This document shows, in pieces, positions 46,402 to 55,956 of a stretch of 64,000 bases of DNA. The notes beneath the pieces were generated by a model. The model did not search any database, was not told where the DNA came from, and saw only the letters and a program-made list of their open reading frames with translations. Numbering within the stretch: position 1 is the first letter of the stretch; every line of letters starts with the position of its first letter. The translations under genes were made by a program, and so were the position numbers. Origin of the DNA: Pachyseris speciosa (taxonomy: Eukaryota > Cnidaria > Anthozoa > Scleractinia > Pachyseridae); NCBI GenBank assembly GCA_016490735.1, contig JAEMWC010001529.1:28501-92500 (forward strand), read 5' to 3'.

Positions 46402-46859
46402 TCTGTGTTCACACTAACCTGAAACATGTTAAGTCTGATCATGAACAAAACTTTTTTCACTATTAAAGCTGTTCACACCAGGCGGTACACTGCTCTAATC
46501 GTAACTGAGAATGATTTAAACTACCGGTACCTCGAGGTGGTTTAAATCATGCTCAGACTAAACATGTTAAACATTTCATCCAATAGCGGAGAGAAAGTGA
46601 GCATAGGCTTGAGTAAGCTTAAACCACAGAATAAATCTAACAGCAAGTTTGAGCTCCATTTTTTACTACAAGTGTAATTATTTGAATTTTATGCATGTTG
46701 CATAAAACTGCATAAATTATACAGCCAGGCACCTGGAAAGTGTTTGAAATGGATGGATAATTAATGTGAACAATAAAATTACCAGCAAATTTACAGGAAA
46801 TGTGTTTTGTTTAAACATGTATGTTGTAAACATGTTTCACTGCTAGTGTGAACACAGCA
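46402..46859. mobile_element. MITE with TGTGTTCACACTA ends
   Basis: The left edge TCTGTGTTCACACTAACCTG, then AAACATGTT, faces the right edge AACATGTTTCACTGCTAGTG, then TGAACACAGCA. This gives terminal inverted repeats of about 16 bp plus a subterminal AAACATGTT pair. A GGTACCTCGAGGT palindrome and AAACATGTTAAAC words lie inside. The target duplication was not resolved (AAGTT occurs on both sides). Confidence 0.7.
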
Positions 46860-46976
46860 TAAGTTGCATGTCTTAATGAGGCAGTTGCCAGCTTCATCAA
46901 ATAACAACCCTTTTTACAGTGCTGACAGACTGGGGGGTAAATAAAGTTTTGATTTGATTTGATTTGCTAAACATTT
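46860..46976 (+). mobile_element. LINE-type 3' tail
   Basis: GGGGGGTAAATAAAGTTTTG is followed by (ATTTG)n. An AATAAA-like signal next to a pentanucleotide repeat is typical of the 3' end of an APE-type LINE. No coding part was seen upstream, so it is a short 5'-truncated insertion. Confidence 0.55.
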
Positions 46977-47025
46977 TAGCTAGCAAACAAGCAAAGAATT
47001 TGACAGATAAATGGCATTAAAGTAA

Positions 47026-48047
47026 TTAACCCTTTGACTCCCAAATACGCCAATTGGCGTATAATATACCGCTTTTGCTTTTATGATTTATTTCGTTTAA
47101 ATTTTGTTACAAAGACATAATAATGTGCAAATAGCACTAAATGGTGCTTTTTGCAATTATCAAATCCAAAAAACCGACAACAATACCCGAATTCTGCTGC
47201 ATAGCACAGTTTTTTTTGGCAGCAAAGCCCAAAATGCCAGTCTTTTGACCAAAGAACAACACCAAAAATTACACATTTTCGTGGTCAACTTTTTAATAAA
47301 AAATATAGCCCAAAAATCAAAATTCTACATTTACAGAAAACCTTAAGGCCAGACCTTGGCATCTGGAGGGAAATTTTCCTCTCACTTTTTCCGCAAGCCA
47401 CGCTTTAGCCATTTTATTGGAGCCAATCTCGCGTATCTCAGGTTGTCTTGTTCACGCCCCAAAAGAATTCTGGGAACGTCAACTATTCCAGGAACATAGA
47501 ACCCTTCCATTTCCCATTTCCAAGTTTTTTTGTAAGTGTCGGGCCACCCAGTACTACCAGGAAAATATGACGTCGATTGAACTTTTTACCAGTCAAAACT
47601 AGCCCAAATTGCCTTGGTAGGCCCTGGAATCCTTCCACAAAGTTAGCAGAGAGACAGCTTCGGCCATCCACCGCCATATTGGCTACGAAGCAGATTTAGC
47701 ATCTCATTCAGCAAGAAACCGTCTCTCACCTCTGGCTTCTTTCAAAGGCTTGCCTTTACCCACATTCCAGCTTAAGGATGCCAGCCTGGGGACCTTTGTG
47801 GAGGAAAATGGCTTGAAAAAACCTCATAAAGCGGCAAATTTACCACAATCAAGCTTGTTGACTCGGTAAACGAACAACAGCCGCTAATGTGCGTGATGTC
47901 ACACCTTTAGAGTGAGCCCACAGTGAAACAAGCCCGCTGTTATTTCCATCGCAACTCCTTAAATGGAGAAGATTAGTCCTCCAGACTAATTATCACTAAA
48001 AATTTACTAAAAAAAATGCAGCAATAAATTGGTAGTCAAAGGGTTAA
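47026..48047 (-). mobile_element. TTAA-flanked non-autonomous transposon (piggyBac-like), copy 2
   Basis: A 1,022-bp inverted copy of 8774-9793, bounded by TTAA at 47026-29 and 48044-47. The termini CCCTTTGACTCCCAAA and, on the other strand, CCCTTTGACTACCAATT match copy 1. High identity implies fairly recent mobilisation. The overlapping short ORFs are not conserved genes. Confidence 0.85.
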
Positions 48048-48221
48048 ATATCGGGCTTTATGCAAAAACCATGTATCTTAATGATGCCTTAAATGATTTT
48101 TTTTTTACCCCAGGACTAATTTCAATACAAAGTACATCTGGTCTGTATGCCAGAAAAGACACAAGATAAAAATAATTATCATCAATTTTGCATAAGACCC
48201 TTAAATAAATTATACTGCCCC
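48048..48221. other. Spacer
   Basis: No feature recognised. Confidence 0.3.
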
Positions 48222-48527
48222 TTAATCAGCACGCACAGCCCAAAGCAAATGTTGTGGAACTCCAGTTGTGGTCCTTTCACTTGGAAGACCAAGCTTCCAG
48301 CTTACAGACTGCCTCTTTTGTTGGGGTGTCATTCCCGCCTTCCACCGTTCATCAAGCAGTCACAAATACTTCGTAACATCGTCCATTCTCCAGGTTAGAG
48401 GTCTGGTGGCCAAAGAATCATCCTCTGCATCAGACTCATCTGAAGAGATCAGCCCAATATGCAGGGCCTCATACATTTGATTACTCTTCTCCTCTTCTCT
48501 CACCAAGTTCAATCTTTTGTCAAGTTT
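48222..48527 (-). CDS. Probable terminal exon, unrecognised gene (one in-frame TGA)
   Basis: After the acceptor CCTTTTTAG, a 102-codon frame runs to a TAA at 48222. It begins KLDKRLNLVREEEKSNQMYE, continues LHIGLISSDESDAEDDSLA and TWRMDDVTKYL. One in-frame TGA (48360-62) precedes LLDERWKAGMTPQQKRQSVS and ends WAVRAD. The acidic SDESDAED stretch followed by a basic tail is protein-like. It is plausibly related to the small acidic/basic proteins seen repeatedly in marine invertebrate genomes, but I cannot name a family. The TGA suggests decay. Exon 49154-49247 ends in a phase that does not join this frame directly, so an exon is missing or one base is lost. Confidence 0.45.
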
Positions 48528-49153
48528 CTAAAAAGGGTCAATGAATTTATTATTTAGTTAGTTTGGTAAATATTTTCCATTCAAGCAAATCATAACTTGA
48601 TGGTTACTGTTAGTATTGCATACTGTGCACACTCATTCTGTAAGGTGGTTTATTATGTTTTTTTAGATGCAACTGCATGTAAGTTTTAAGATTTTCTGGT
48701 GCCAATTTTACTGGTTGTATACATTTATTGCAAAATATAGCTTTTGAAATACAGCTACAGAGAATCATATGTGTTGTAATATTGACAGCCTTTATCATGA
48801 ATAAAAGGATTAAGTCTTCATAGTATTATTGCTTGTAAACTTGTAATTTTTTCTGTTCTGATCACAACAAGCACAAAGTGACACATATGAGACACTCAAG
48901 CAGTCAGCAGACACCCTGATGATCGAGTGGAAATAGAAAAATGCCAAACTATTGAGCAGGCAGCTGAGTGTACACTCAACTAGTTATGTTAAGTTAACAA
49001 ATTTGGTTTGTATGTATTGCACCATTATGTGATGTCATCACTTTAAATGACCAAAGGGTCAACTTGTGGTTTTTGGTTGAAAAAAATTACAGTGAAAGGG
49101 TTTAGTACTTTGTCTACAAAATAAGGGAGATCCATACCCTCTTCATTCTTTAC
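48528..49153. other. Putative intron
   Basis: Lies between two exon-like blocks on the minus strand. No nested element was recognised. Confidence 0.3.
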
Positions 49154-49247
49154 CTTCTCCTCTGGTCCTGCTGGTACCTCTCATAAGTTCCACTTTGTTC
49201 TTGTCTTCGTTTTTTCTTACACGATGCAAAGTTCTGAGAAATGGCAT
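49154..49247 (-). CDS. Probable internal exon, same minus-strand gene
   Basis: The acceptor TTTTTTATAG is followed by 94 bases and an AAG|GTAAAG donor. With two bases completing the previous codon, the frame reads AISQNFASCKKKRRQEQSGT and ends YQQDQRR. The G left over by exon 51494-51600 supplies the first codon (GAT) exactly, so these two exons are phase-compatible. The basic KKKRRQ could be a nuclear localisation signal. Confidence 0.5.
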
Positions 49248-49678
49248 CTATAAAAAAGCATAACAATGGTCACTTTTTAACAAAATATCATGCTGAATTG
49301 GTTTGTCTCAAATTAGTTTAGAACAATAACCACTATTGGAAAAGGTGTATAGAAAACACAGTTTTACTAAATAAATTTCTCTGACTCATTTGTTGTGTTT
49401 TGTTAACTATCTTTTGATTCAAAGGGTTTAGTAAATGGTCAATATGAAATTATGAAGGTTCGCAAATATACAGCAGTTTTAATTACCAATGAGTGTCATA
49501 AAACCAACTGGCACTTCCAAAGTATTCACCTGCTGTCTGGCCAATCAAAACAGATTTAAACCGATCAGAACTCAAAGCAAACACATGTGACTGGCATCAA
49601 GCGTGGGAAAACATTTAACCATGTTCTTTTTGTTTCTGATACAGTCACGTGTTAAGCCACAGCCCCTAATGTTAGTTG
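49248..49678. other. Putative intron sequence
   Basis: AT-rich, no element recognised before the MITE at 49679. Confidence 0.3.
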
Positions 49679-49886
49679 GCAGGTATAAAGTACAGGTCAC
49701 ATTTCACAGGTCAACAGACAGGTCACCTGGCTATGGATAAATATAGAAACTCAACAGTGTCTCCTAGCCCTAATCACTATCTAAAATTTTCTACAGATTA
49801 AGGAGCAACTGTTGGCTTAGTTACCAATCAATAAAACAGTGAACTGTACCTGTGACCTGTGGAATGTGGGTACTTTATACCCACCT
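49679..49886. mobile_element. Palindromic MITE, GGTATAAAGTACAGGTCACA family, copy 3
   Basis: The most complete copy: the left GGTATAAAGTACAGGTCACA, then TTTCACAGGTC, faces the right GACCTGTGGAATGTGGGTAC, then TTTATACCC. It lies between near-identical direct repeats CCTAATGTTAG (left) and CCTAATGTCAG (right), a possible 9-11 bp target duplication such as Mutator-type transposases make. Confidence 0.8.
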
Positions 49887-49955
49887 AATGTCAGTGTGAC
49901 GTTGGTCTAGTTATCATGTCAGGGCTATTATGGTTTTAATTTTACAATTATTATA

Positions 49956-49980
49956 AAATCAAATCAAATCAAATCAAATG
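49956..49980 (-). repeat. (ATTTG)n tract, possible LINE tail
   Basis: Five CAAAT units on the plus strand. On the minus strand it reads as the same ATTTG repeat as the tail at 46960, so it could be another truncated LINE end. Confidence 0.5.
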
Positions 49981-50506
49981 AAGAATGATTTATTTCATAA
50001 ATCATTCACACTTATTATAAAATATGTAGAGACTTATAACAGTGCTTTCCAAAAACCTCCCAAAGTAGAAGGTGTGCAGTACAGTGTAGAACTGACCAAA
50101 TCACAGGTATAAATATTAACAGGTTATGAACGGGTCAGTACATTTCACTGACCCCCAGTCCATGGACTACCATGATGGACTACTGAAATGGACTACCTAT
50201 ATGGACTGCTAAATGGACTACCAAAAATGGACTACCCTTAATTACCTACCTTGAAAAAAAAAATTAGTAAAGTTTGGTTGTTTTCATCGATTGATCGTGA
50301 TCTCCACCATCTTGTTATTTTTTAAATGCTGCTGGTCAGCTTTTCTGCAGGCGCATTCACTCGTCGTGCATGATGGCTGACAGGCTGCAGCTGGAGTAAA
50401 AATTTGATTTATAATCTTCCAGGTGATTCCTTACCTGGCTGTCATGATGCTCAAAATGGTAAGTGACAGAAGAAGATACAACTCAAAAATAGATCACATG
50501 ACCAGG

Positions 50507-51040
50507 CCCAGGGGGGTACCCCCAGAAAAATTGGGTGGGGGTGCAGCCTGCTTCCCAAAAGCCTTACCTAATTTAAAGTGCACCTAACCCAAGAATAGTT
50601 ATTTTTTTCCCGCTATTATAATACTTTGTACATATTCCAAAAACATGTAGCATTTATTTTCAGCCTTGAGAGTTTTTATGGGGCTTACGATAAACTATGC
50701 ATCATTTGGTACACGACCAAGTCAGCTGGGGCGTGGGTCTATTCCCCAGTTGACTATTATGTATGCATGTTTACAAAGACGTAGCGCAATGATCAGTTTG
50801 TGACTTTAACTGGGGAAAAGACTCACGCTCCTTACTAGCTTGATCGTGTGACAGATGATGGCTAGATATCGTAACTTTTACAGCCTGTAAAAAGTCAAGA
50901 TTTGGCTAAAAAAAATTAAAGGCGCAATGTGTTTTGAATAGGTGCAAAGATTAATTTTAGCGAAAAAAAATTTTTCGGTGTTAGGGGCACTTAAAAACCA
51001 AAATATCTGTGATTTTCCCTACCCTATTTATAACAAACGA
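50507..51040 (+). mobile_element. CCCTATTTCAGACC-family MITE, copy 4, interrupted
   Basis: The left part (CCCAGGGGGGTACCCCCAGA, then AAAATTGGGTGGGGGTG) runs to about 50576. The next part (ACCAAAATATCTGTGATTTT, then CCCTACCCTATTTATAACA) resumes at about 50995. The 420-bp gap is another insertion. The right terminus is missing. Confidence 0.7.
50577..50990. mobile_element. MITE inserted into copy 4 (TTAA on both sides)
   Basis: GTGCACCTAACCCAAGAATA with TTTTTTTC on the left faces GAAAAAAAATTTTTCGGTGT, then TAGGGGCAC, on the right. TTAA occurs at 50573-76 and 50991-94. It has no coding capacity. Confidence 0.7.
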
Positions 51041-51334
51041 TTATAAATTCAAATTTTTACTGACCATCTAGCGTGTCAGCCATCACACGAGACGAATGAA
51101 TACGCCTTGCAGAACAGCTGACCAGCGGCATTTAAAAAATAACAAGATGGTGGAGATCACGATCAATCGATGAAAACAAGCAAACTTTACTAATTTTTTT
51201 TTTCAAGGTAGGTAATTAAGGGTAGTCCATTTTTGGTAGTCCATTTAGCAGTCCATATAGGTAGTCCATTTCGGTAGTCCATCACGGTAGTCCATGGACT
51301 GGGGGTCAGTGAAATGTACCGACCCGGTTATGAA

Positions 51335-51493
51335 CAAGTTATGTTCTTTTTTTTGGACCTCCTGTATGTAGATGGATCTTGGAGCTTGCCAATTTATGTG
51401 TAAATAATTATTAACTGTGTTCTGCAATACCTGCATCTTGAATAACATGCATGTATGTATGTGTGTATGTATGTATGTTACATGAGAGCTTAC
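51335..51493. other. Short spacer with (ATGT)n run
   Basis: 51447-51480 is a GTATGTATGTATG-like tetranucleotide run. No other feature was recognised. Confidence 0.5.
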
Positions 51494-51600
51494 CCAGAAC
51501 TCTCCTCTTGGTGCAGAGTGCATCATTTTTTATTTGCTCAACTTCTTGAATTTCTTTCAGTAATGTATTTGTTATCTGTTGGTTTGGGTCTTCATTCTCC
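51494..51600 (-). CDS. Probable internal exon, unrecognised minus-strand gene
   Basis: The acceptor CTTTTTATAG precedes 107 bases that end at CTGG|GTAAGC, a strong donor. One leading base, 35 codons and one trailing base fit exactly. It reads ENEDPNQQITNTLLKEIQEV and ends CTKRRVL, with the heptad-like spacing of a short coiled coil. The trailing G completes the first codon of exon 49154-49247. No start exon was identified upstream. Confidence 0.5.
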
Positions 51601-51682
51601 CTATAAAAAGCACAACATGTCCCATAAAATTAAATCCACTTACATAAATGTATAAAAAGGTCTTCTTTAGAAACTTTCTACT

Positions 51683-51945
51683 TACTTATAAGTAGGATTA
51701 AAGCACTGACTTAAACATGCAACAACACTGCGCATAATTCCTGCTCCAACCTGGATGGAATGATAGTCCATCGCAAGGCAGCCAACGAGAACACTATTTT
51801 TGTCAGCTGGTTTACCTTCTGGTTCAGTGGTGCCCTGGGTGGAGTAAACTTTATTGCATTTACCCTTGGCTAACATCAAACAACTGACTCTCCAATTAAT
51901 TTAAGATCAATGCTCTAACCATGAGACTACTGCACCTCCACATGA
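51683..51945 (-). mobile_element. tRNA-derived SINE-like sequence
   Basis: On the minus strand it begins GGTGCAGTAGTCTCATGGTT plus AGAGCATTGATC, a tRNA A-box-like head. It continues with GGGTAAATGCAATAAAGTTT and CTTGCGATGGACTATCATTC, then CATCCAGG, a phrase typical of SINE bodies. The B box is not clear. It ends near ACTTATAAGTAAG. Confidence 0.5.
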
Positions 51946-52102
51946 ATCAGTGGTGCACTTAAATTAAACTTTTGTTGTCAATAGAATTTGAGACAAAACA
52001 AAAATGAAAACAATATTTTTACGAAAAATGAAGACAAAATTTGACCAGTGAATCAGTTAACATTCTTTACAGTTAGTGGTTGAAATCACACTGGATACCC
52101 CT
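51946..52102. other. Spacer
   Basis: No feature recognised. Confidence 0.3.
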
Positions 52103-52947
52103 GTAATATTATGGTTGGCGGAATGGTGCAAAATTCAAGGAATCAAAATCGCTTCCAACATCAACAACCAATCTGAAGTTCAACATTTTCTTTCTATATC
52201 AACAATAAAATCCGTCCAACTTCAACCGCTAATGCAATAACCAACACTTAAAACACACCTAATTCAGCAACAAAATTAAGTCAACATCAACAACAATTCC
52301 TCTTTTCAACATCAACAGCGAATCACCTCAAAACCAATATCGAAAAGCATCTCAACTTCAACAACAAAATACTACGTTCAACAATTTGGGGACGAGCGAC
52401 TGGTTATGGTCGGGGGAGGCTGGGACAGAAAAAATTCCTACTAGGACATGCTGGGAAATAGAAGTAAAAGGAAAGAAAAATGGCAGATGAAGAGGAGAGG
52501 ATGAGGCGATGTATCCGAGAGGAATTAGAACTAAATCTTGTCTCCAGGACAAGGAATTTAATACGTTAGGCGGCTATGAGTCTGTAAATGACTTAAATAA
52601 TGCTTTTACGAACCAAACTCCAGAAATGAGCTCTTTAGGGTGATCTTCTTGAGCTTTTCAATGTTGGTTTTGAGGTGATTCGCTGTTGATGTTGAAAAGA
52701 TGAATTGTTGTTGATGTTGACTTCATTTCGTTGCCAAATTAGGCATGTTTTAAGTGTTGGTTATTGCATTAGCCGTTGAAGTTGGACGGATTTTATTGTT
52801 GGATATAGAAAATGTTGAACTTCAGATTGGTTGTTGATGTTGGAAGTGATTTTGTGCTGAACTTCAGATTGGTTGATGATGTTGGAAGCGATTTTGATTC
52901 CTTGAATTTTGCACCATTCTGCCTACCATAATTATAATATTACCATG
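52103..52947. mobile_element. Foldback element with CAACATCAACAAC-rich arms
   Basis: The left arm (52103-52365; GGTGCAAAATTCAAGGAATC and ATCGCTTCCAACATCAACAA) is complementary to the right arm (52640-52947; TTGTTGATGTTGGAAGTGAT and GATTCCTTGAATTTTGCACC). The outer edges are GTAATATTATGGTTGGCGGA and its complement. The right arm contains an extra tandem copy of GAACTTCAGATTGGTTG plus GATGTTGGAAG. The centre carries a short ORF (52480-52571). Confidence 0.8.
52480..52571 (+). CDS. Short ORF inside the foldback element, possible captured first exon
   Basis: ATG at 52480 opens a ~29-codon frame starting MADEEERMRRCIREELELNL and ending SRTRNLIR, then a stop. The start context is good (AAAATGG). 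The charged, helix-like composition is typical of real protein. CGTTAGG at the end could be a donor. It is the only non-repeat-like sequence between the arms, so it may be a captured host exon, or a chance ORF. Confidence 0.35.
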
Positions 52948-53339
52948 GTAAACGGAACCACAACTGCTTATGTAATAAGTGTTTACCACAACTTGTTGTT
53001 TATATTTATCATGGTAAATATACCAGAAGTGTGACCCCAAATTTTGAGTTATACCATTAGATAATTAGCTCTGACATACTGTTACGGTTGTAAGTTTCCC
53101 TAACAGAAAAAACAAGTGACTTGGCCCCAGATACATTATTTTGTATGATAAGGTAGATATTTAAGAAATATCAGGTTTTTATGTGTATGACAAAATTATT
53201 TTGCAGTTAATTCACGACTTTCAGAAAGATTTGCTGTGAAATCTTCAACATTCCATTCAACATTGGAAGTTATAAAGAGGAAATTGAATGTTCATTTCAA
53301 ATTTGTAAATGCAGGTGATGTGAGACGAGATTGGCAGAC
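52948..53339. other. No clear feature
   Basis: Unremarkable AT-rich sequence. Confidence 0.3.
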
Positions 53340-53790
53340 TGGCAGCACTATGAGCCACAGTTTTATGAAAATGCCATGAATTTTCTGTGAATACCCCATG
53401 AAAGCCATTTAACGGCCCATGAAAACTGCAAAATGTAATTTCATGTGTTCTCTTTTGGCCATGAATTTTCCATGAAAATGTGGCATTTTATTTCATGACC
53501 CATGAATTTGATAAGGAGATACATTCATGGGCCATGAATTTGCCATGAAACTCGTCACATTATATATTTCATGGCCCATGGAAGTCATGTGTTTGGACTT
53601 TCGTGGGCCATGAAAATGGCTGGTGGTGTGGTCTTCGATTTCATGGGCCATAAATAATCCATGAAACTCGACACAATGTCTTTAATGACCCATGAAAACA
53701 TACTTTTCATGGCATATAAAAAGATTTGAGTTGTTTACATTACTGATTTCATGGGTCATGAATTTTCCATGATTCTAGGGCTTAAAAGGT
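53340..53790. repeat. Cluster of TTCATGGGCCATGAA-like palindromes
   Basis: Variants of CCATGAA / TTCATGG occur at least fifteen times in about 440 bp, often joined as perfect or near-perfect palindromes (TTCATGGGCCATGAATTTGC at 53525, TTTCATGGCCCATGGAA at 53569, TTTCATGGGTCATGAATTTT at 53747). Spacing is irregular, so it is not a simple tandem array. ATGAATTTTCCATGA and CCATGAAACTCG-ACA occur at both sides, hinting at a larger fold. No coding. Confidence 0.85.
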
Positions 53791-55081
53791 GGGAATCATG
53801 AAAATTCACCACACATGCCTTGAATAAATTATAGTTGATACAGACTTTCATTTTAAAAATAGACTTTTGAAATTTTATTTATTAAAATTGAAAGGCAATC
53901 AAGAAAGGACAAATAGATGTCACTACCTTGCACCAAAATTCAAGCCAACAGATCATACATGTAGCCCATAATAAAGGTGTTAGACTTGTAAACTTGTACC
54001 AGAACAATACTGGAGCAGTACTGGGATGACAATAAAAGTAGAATAAAAATGGAACAATGTGCCGTAACGAGTGACCAAAAGAATAATATAATTTAAAACG
54101 AAAGAAACATGGCGACCGGATTAAGTGTAGACCACACTAAGGGGCATAGCTAGGATTTTTCAAGGAGGGGCCCACTGTGTGTCACACCTTGGGTACTTCC
54201 CAGATTGTCATGTCAACATCCATGCTGTGTTTTACCGAAAGTGACATTAATTTTGTTCGGATGGGCAAAAAGGCTAGAGGGAGGGACAAGCCAGCCATTT
54301 TCATGAGTTGTTTAGACTGAAGGAAACTTCTCATCATAAAACGTGATCAGCTGAAATATCTTATCACAGTTCCATTCAAATAAAGATGATTCTTCATAAT
54401 CAAAATCCACGGCCTGATTTTTCAGCACTCATTTATAGGGGTAATATATTACTGGTAGCCCAGTAGTTTCCATTGTGGCCCACAATTGATTATTCCTAGG
54501 AATTAGGATAAAAACAAAGGCTTGGAATTAATTAGAATATCTGGGAATGTTCACTGATCCAGTTGGGAATAACTTGGAATTACAAGGAATTCCCAAAAAT
54601 TCTAAGACTAAACAAAAATCGCATTTGGAATTGCTGGAAATGTCTTGGAATCAAGCGGTCAGACATCAAAATGCATATTTGAGCAATTTGTGGCCAATCA
54701 ATATCAAGTTAAAGTTCCACCACTTTAAAAAAAAAAAAAAGACTGCAAAGTTTTGTGATTCTTTAAGACCAAGACTTAAATTCTTTCAAGGAAACAAATT
54801 TGATTAAGCCTAAATTAAGTGCTACTATAAAAACAACATAGTACTAAAAAGGCAAAAAGACAATTACATAAAATAAAATACAATCCTAAAGTCATACATT
54901 TACTCAGTGATTTATCGGAAAAGCTCATGAAATTTACAAAGTCCTTTGAAATGAAACGAACGTGAGTTAGCGATGGATTTTTCTCACCTCCACGAACTCG
55001 TTCGTCTCTTCGCTTTCTCGTCAACGTTCGGTAACAAACATCTAAAGCATGTTTTATACTCAACTGAAGATGAATCTCTTC
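53791..55081. other. No gene called; one transposon-like end
   Basis: GGGGCATAGCTAGGATTTTT near 54141 looks like one end of a hAT-type element without a partner. A 15-base A run lies near 54727-54741. Minus-strand sequence near 54985-55063 (ALDVCYRTLTRKRRDERVRG before a GTGAGA donor) may be a decayed exon. Confidence 0.3.
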
Positions 55082-55390
55082 CTAAAGTGTGTTTTCGTCA
55101 AAATCTTCGCCAGAAATTGGATTCATATCCTCGAAATCTGAATGACCGATGCAAACGAAGCGGGCACTTGCATTGAACAGAGCAGCAAACAGAGCATGTT
55201 TCGCTGTTATGTTATTAGAAGGGATAGACGAGAAGGCCCTCCAACGGCGGTGAGACTGGGACAAAGTTTTACGAGCGACGAAAACATCTTCGCAAAGTCG
55301 TCGGCCAAAATAAAATGGCGGAGCGCTTTTGGAGTAGTGTGGAGCGGCCAGCTTAGGCTGGGTACTTTTGGAGCAGTTTTTTCTGGTCAC
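55082..55390 (-). CDS. Unrecognised 102-codon ORF, doubtful
   Basis: ATG at 55390. The last third (FEDMNPISGEDFDENTL) is acidic and protein-like, and the frame stays open past the stop codon to a possible donor near 54985. The opposite strand here contains AAAATGGCGGAGCG, a YY1-like promoter motif, so the area might be an old bidirectional promoter. No domain is recognised. It could equally be a chance ORF. Confidence 0.25.
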   Translation of the reverse strand: MTRKNCSKSTQPKLAAPHYSKSAPPFYFGRRLCEDVFVARKTLSQSHRRWRAFSSIPSNNITAKHALFAALFNASARFVCIGHSDFEDMNPISGEDFDENTL

Positions 55391-55585
55391 TTTTGATCAT
55401 ATAGCATAAGATCCCGATGCAGGTAAGCAGAACGTTATACAATGTAAAACAAAAAGTCTTTAGGAAAACATATAAATGCATTTTAATTCAATCGGGGGAC
55501 CTTTGGTCTATGTCTTGTTTACATAGATCACAGGTCCCTTTCTCCGAAGTGCAGTTAGTGGTTGCTGGCAATAAAATAGTAATCT

Positions 55586-55758
55586 CAGGAGCGGATTTAG
55601 GGGGGAGGGCCGACGGGGCCGCGTTTTTTCCTGTATTTTTTTTTTAAGTTTCTGTAACCAGTCGACTTTCAAGTGCATCAGGCAGCGGAGGGGGAGGGGT
55701 GCGCTCTCGCCGCAATTTATTCGGGCCCCTCTTTCTGGATTTTCTGGATCTGCCCCTG
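55586..55758. mobile_element. hAT-like MITE
   Basis: A 173-bp element with ends CAGGAGCGGATTTAGGGGGG and TTTCTGGATCTGCCCCTG. CAGGGGCGGATCCAG is a very common hAT terminus. Interior C/G runs and GTCGACTTTC are not informative. The flanks share AATCT, an imperfect target duplication. Confidence 0.7.
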
Positions 55759-55855
55759 AATCTAATCAAATTTCTGATACTAGTCTATCCGTCACAGAAA
55801 AAAAAATGGTTTGTAAGAAATTAGTTTAATTAAACCAGTGCTTCTTTCATTTGGT

Positions 55856-55956
55856 GAAAATGTATTAAGCTTGTGGGAAGTGGCTTGGAGTGACAAGAAT
55901 ATGGTATTGGTATTCTTGTCACTCCAAGCTACTTCCACCAGGCTTATTACATTTTC
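55856..55956. repeat. 101-bp hairpin, precursor-like
   Basis: The left arm GAAAATGTATTAAGCTTGTG, then GGAAGTGGCTTGGAGTGACA, then AGAATA, pairs with the right arm TATTCTTGTCACTCCAAGCT, then ACTTCCACCAGGCTTATTAC, then ATTTTC. The loop is TGGTATTGG. Pairing is continuous over about 45 bp with a few mismatches. The length and shape resemble a microRNA precursor or a very small MITE. Expression cannot be judged. Confidence 0.85.

Larger units (their letters stand above)
50131..51326. mobile_element. DNA transposon (non-autonomous) with 8-bp target duplication
   Basis: The element is bounded by CGGGTCAGTACATTTCACTG and its complement CAGTGAAATGTACCGACCCG, with perfect GTTATGAA repeats outside (50123-30 and 51327-34). 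The terminal arms are about 250 bp. Each starts with repeated GGACTACC-like words and goes on through GATCGTGATCTCCACCATCT. The 8-bp target duplication fits hAT, P or Merlin type transposases. The centre holds two further nested elements (50507-51040 and 50577-50990). No transposase is encoded. Confidence 0.9.
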
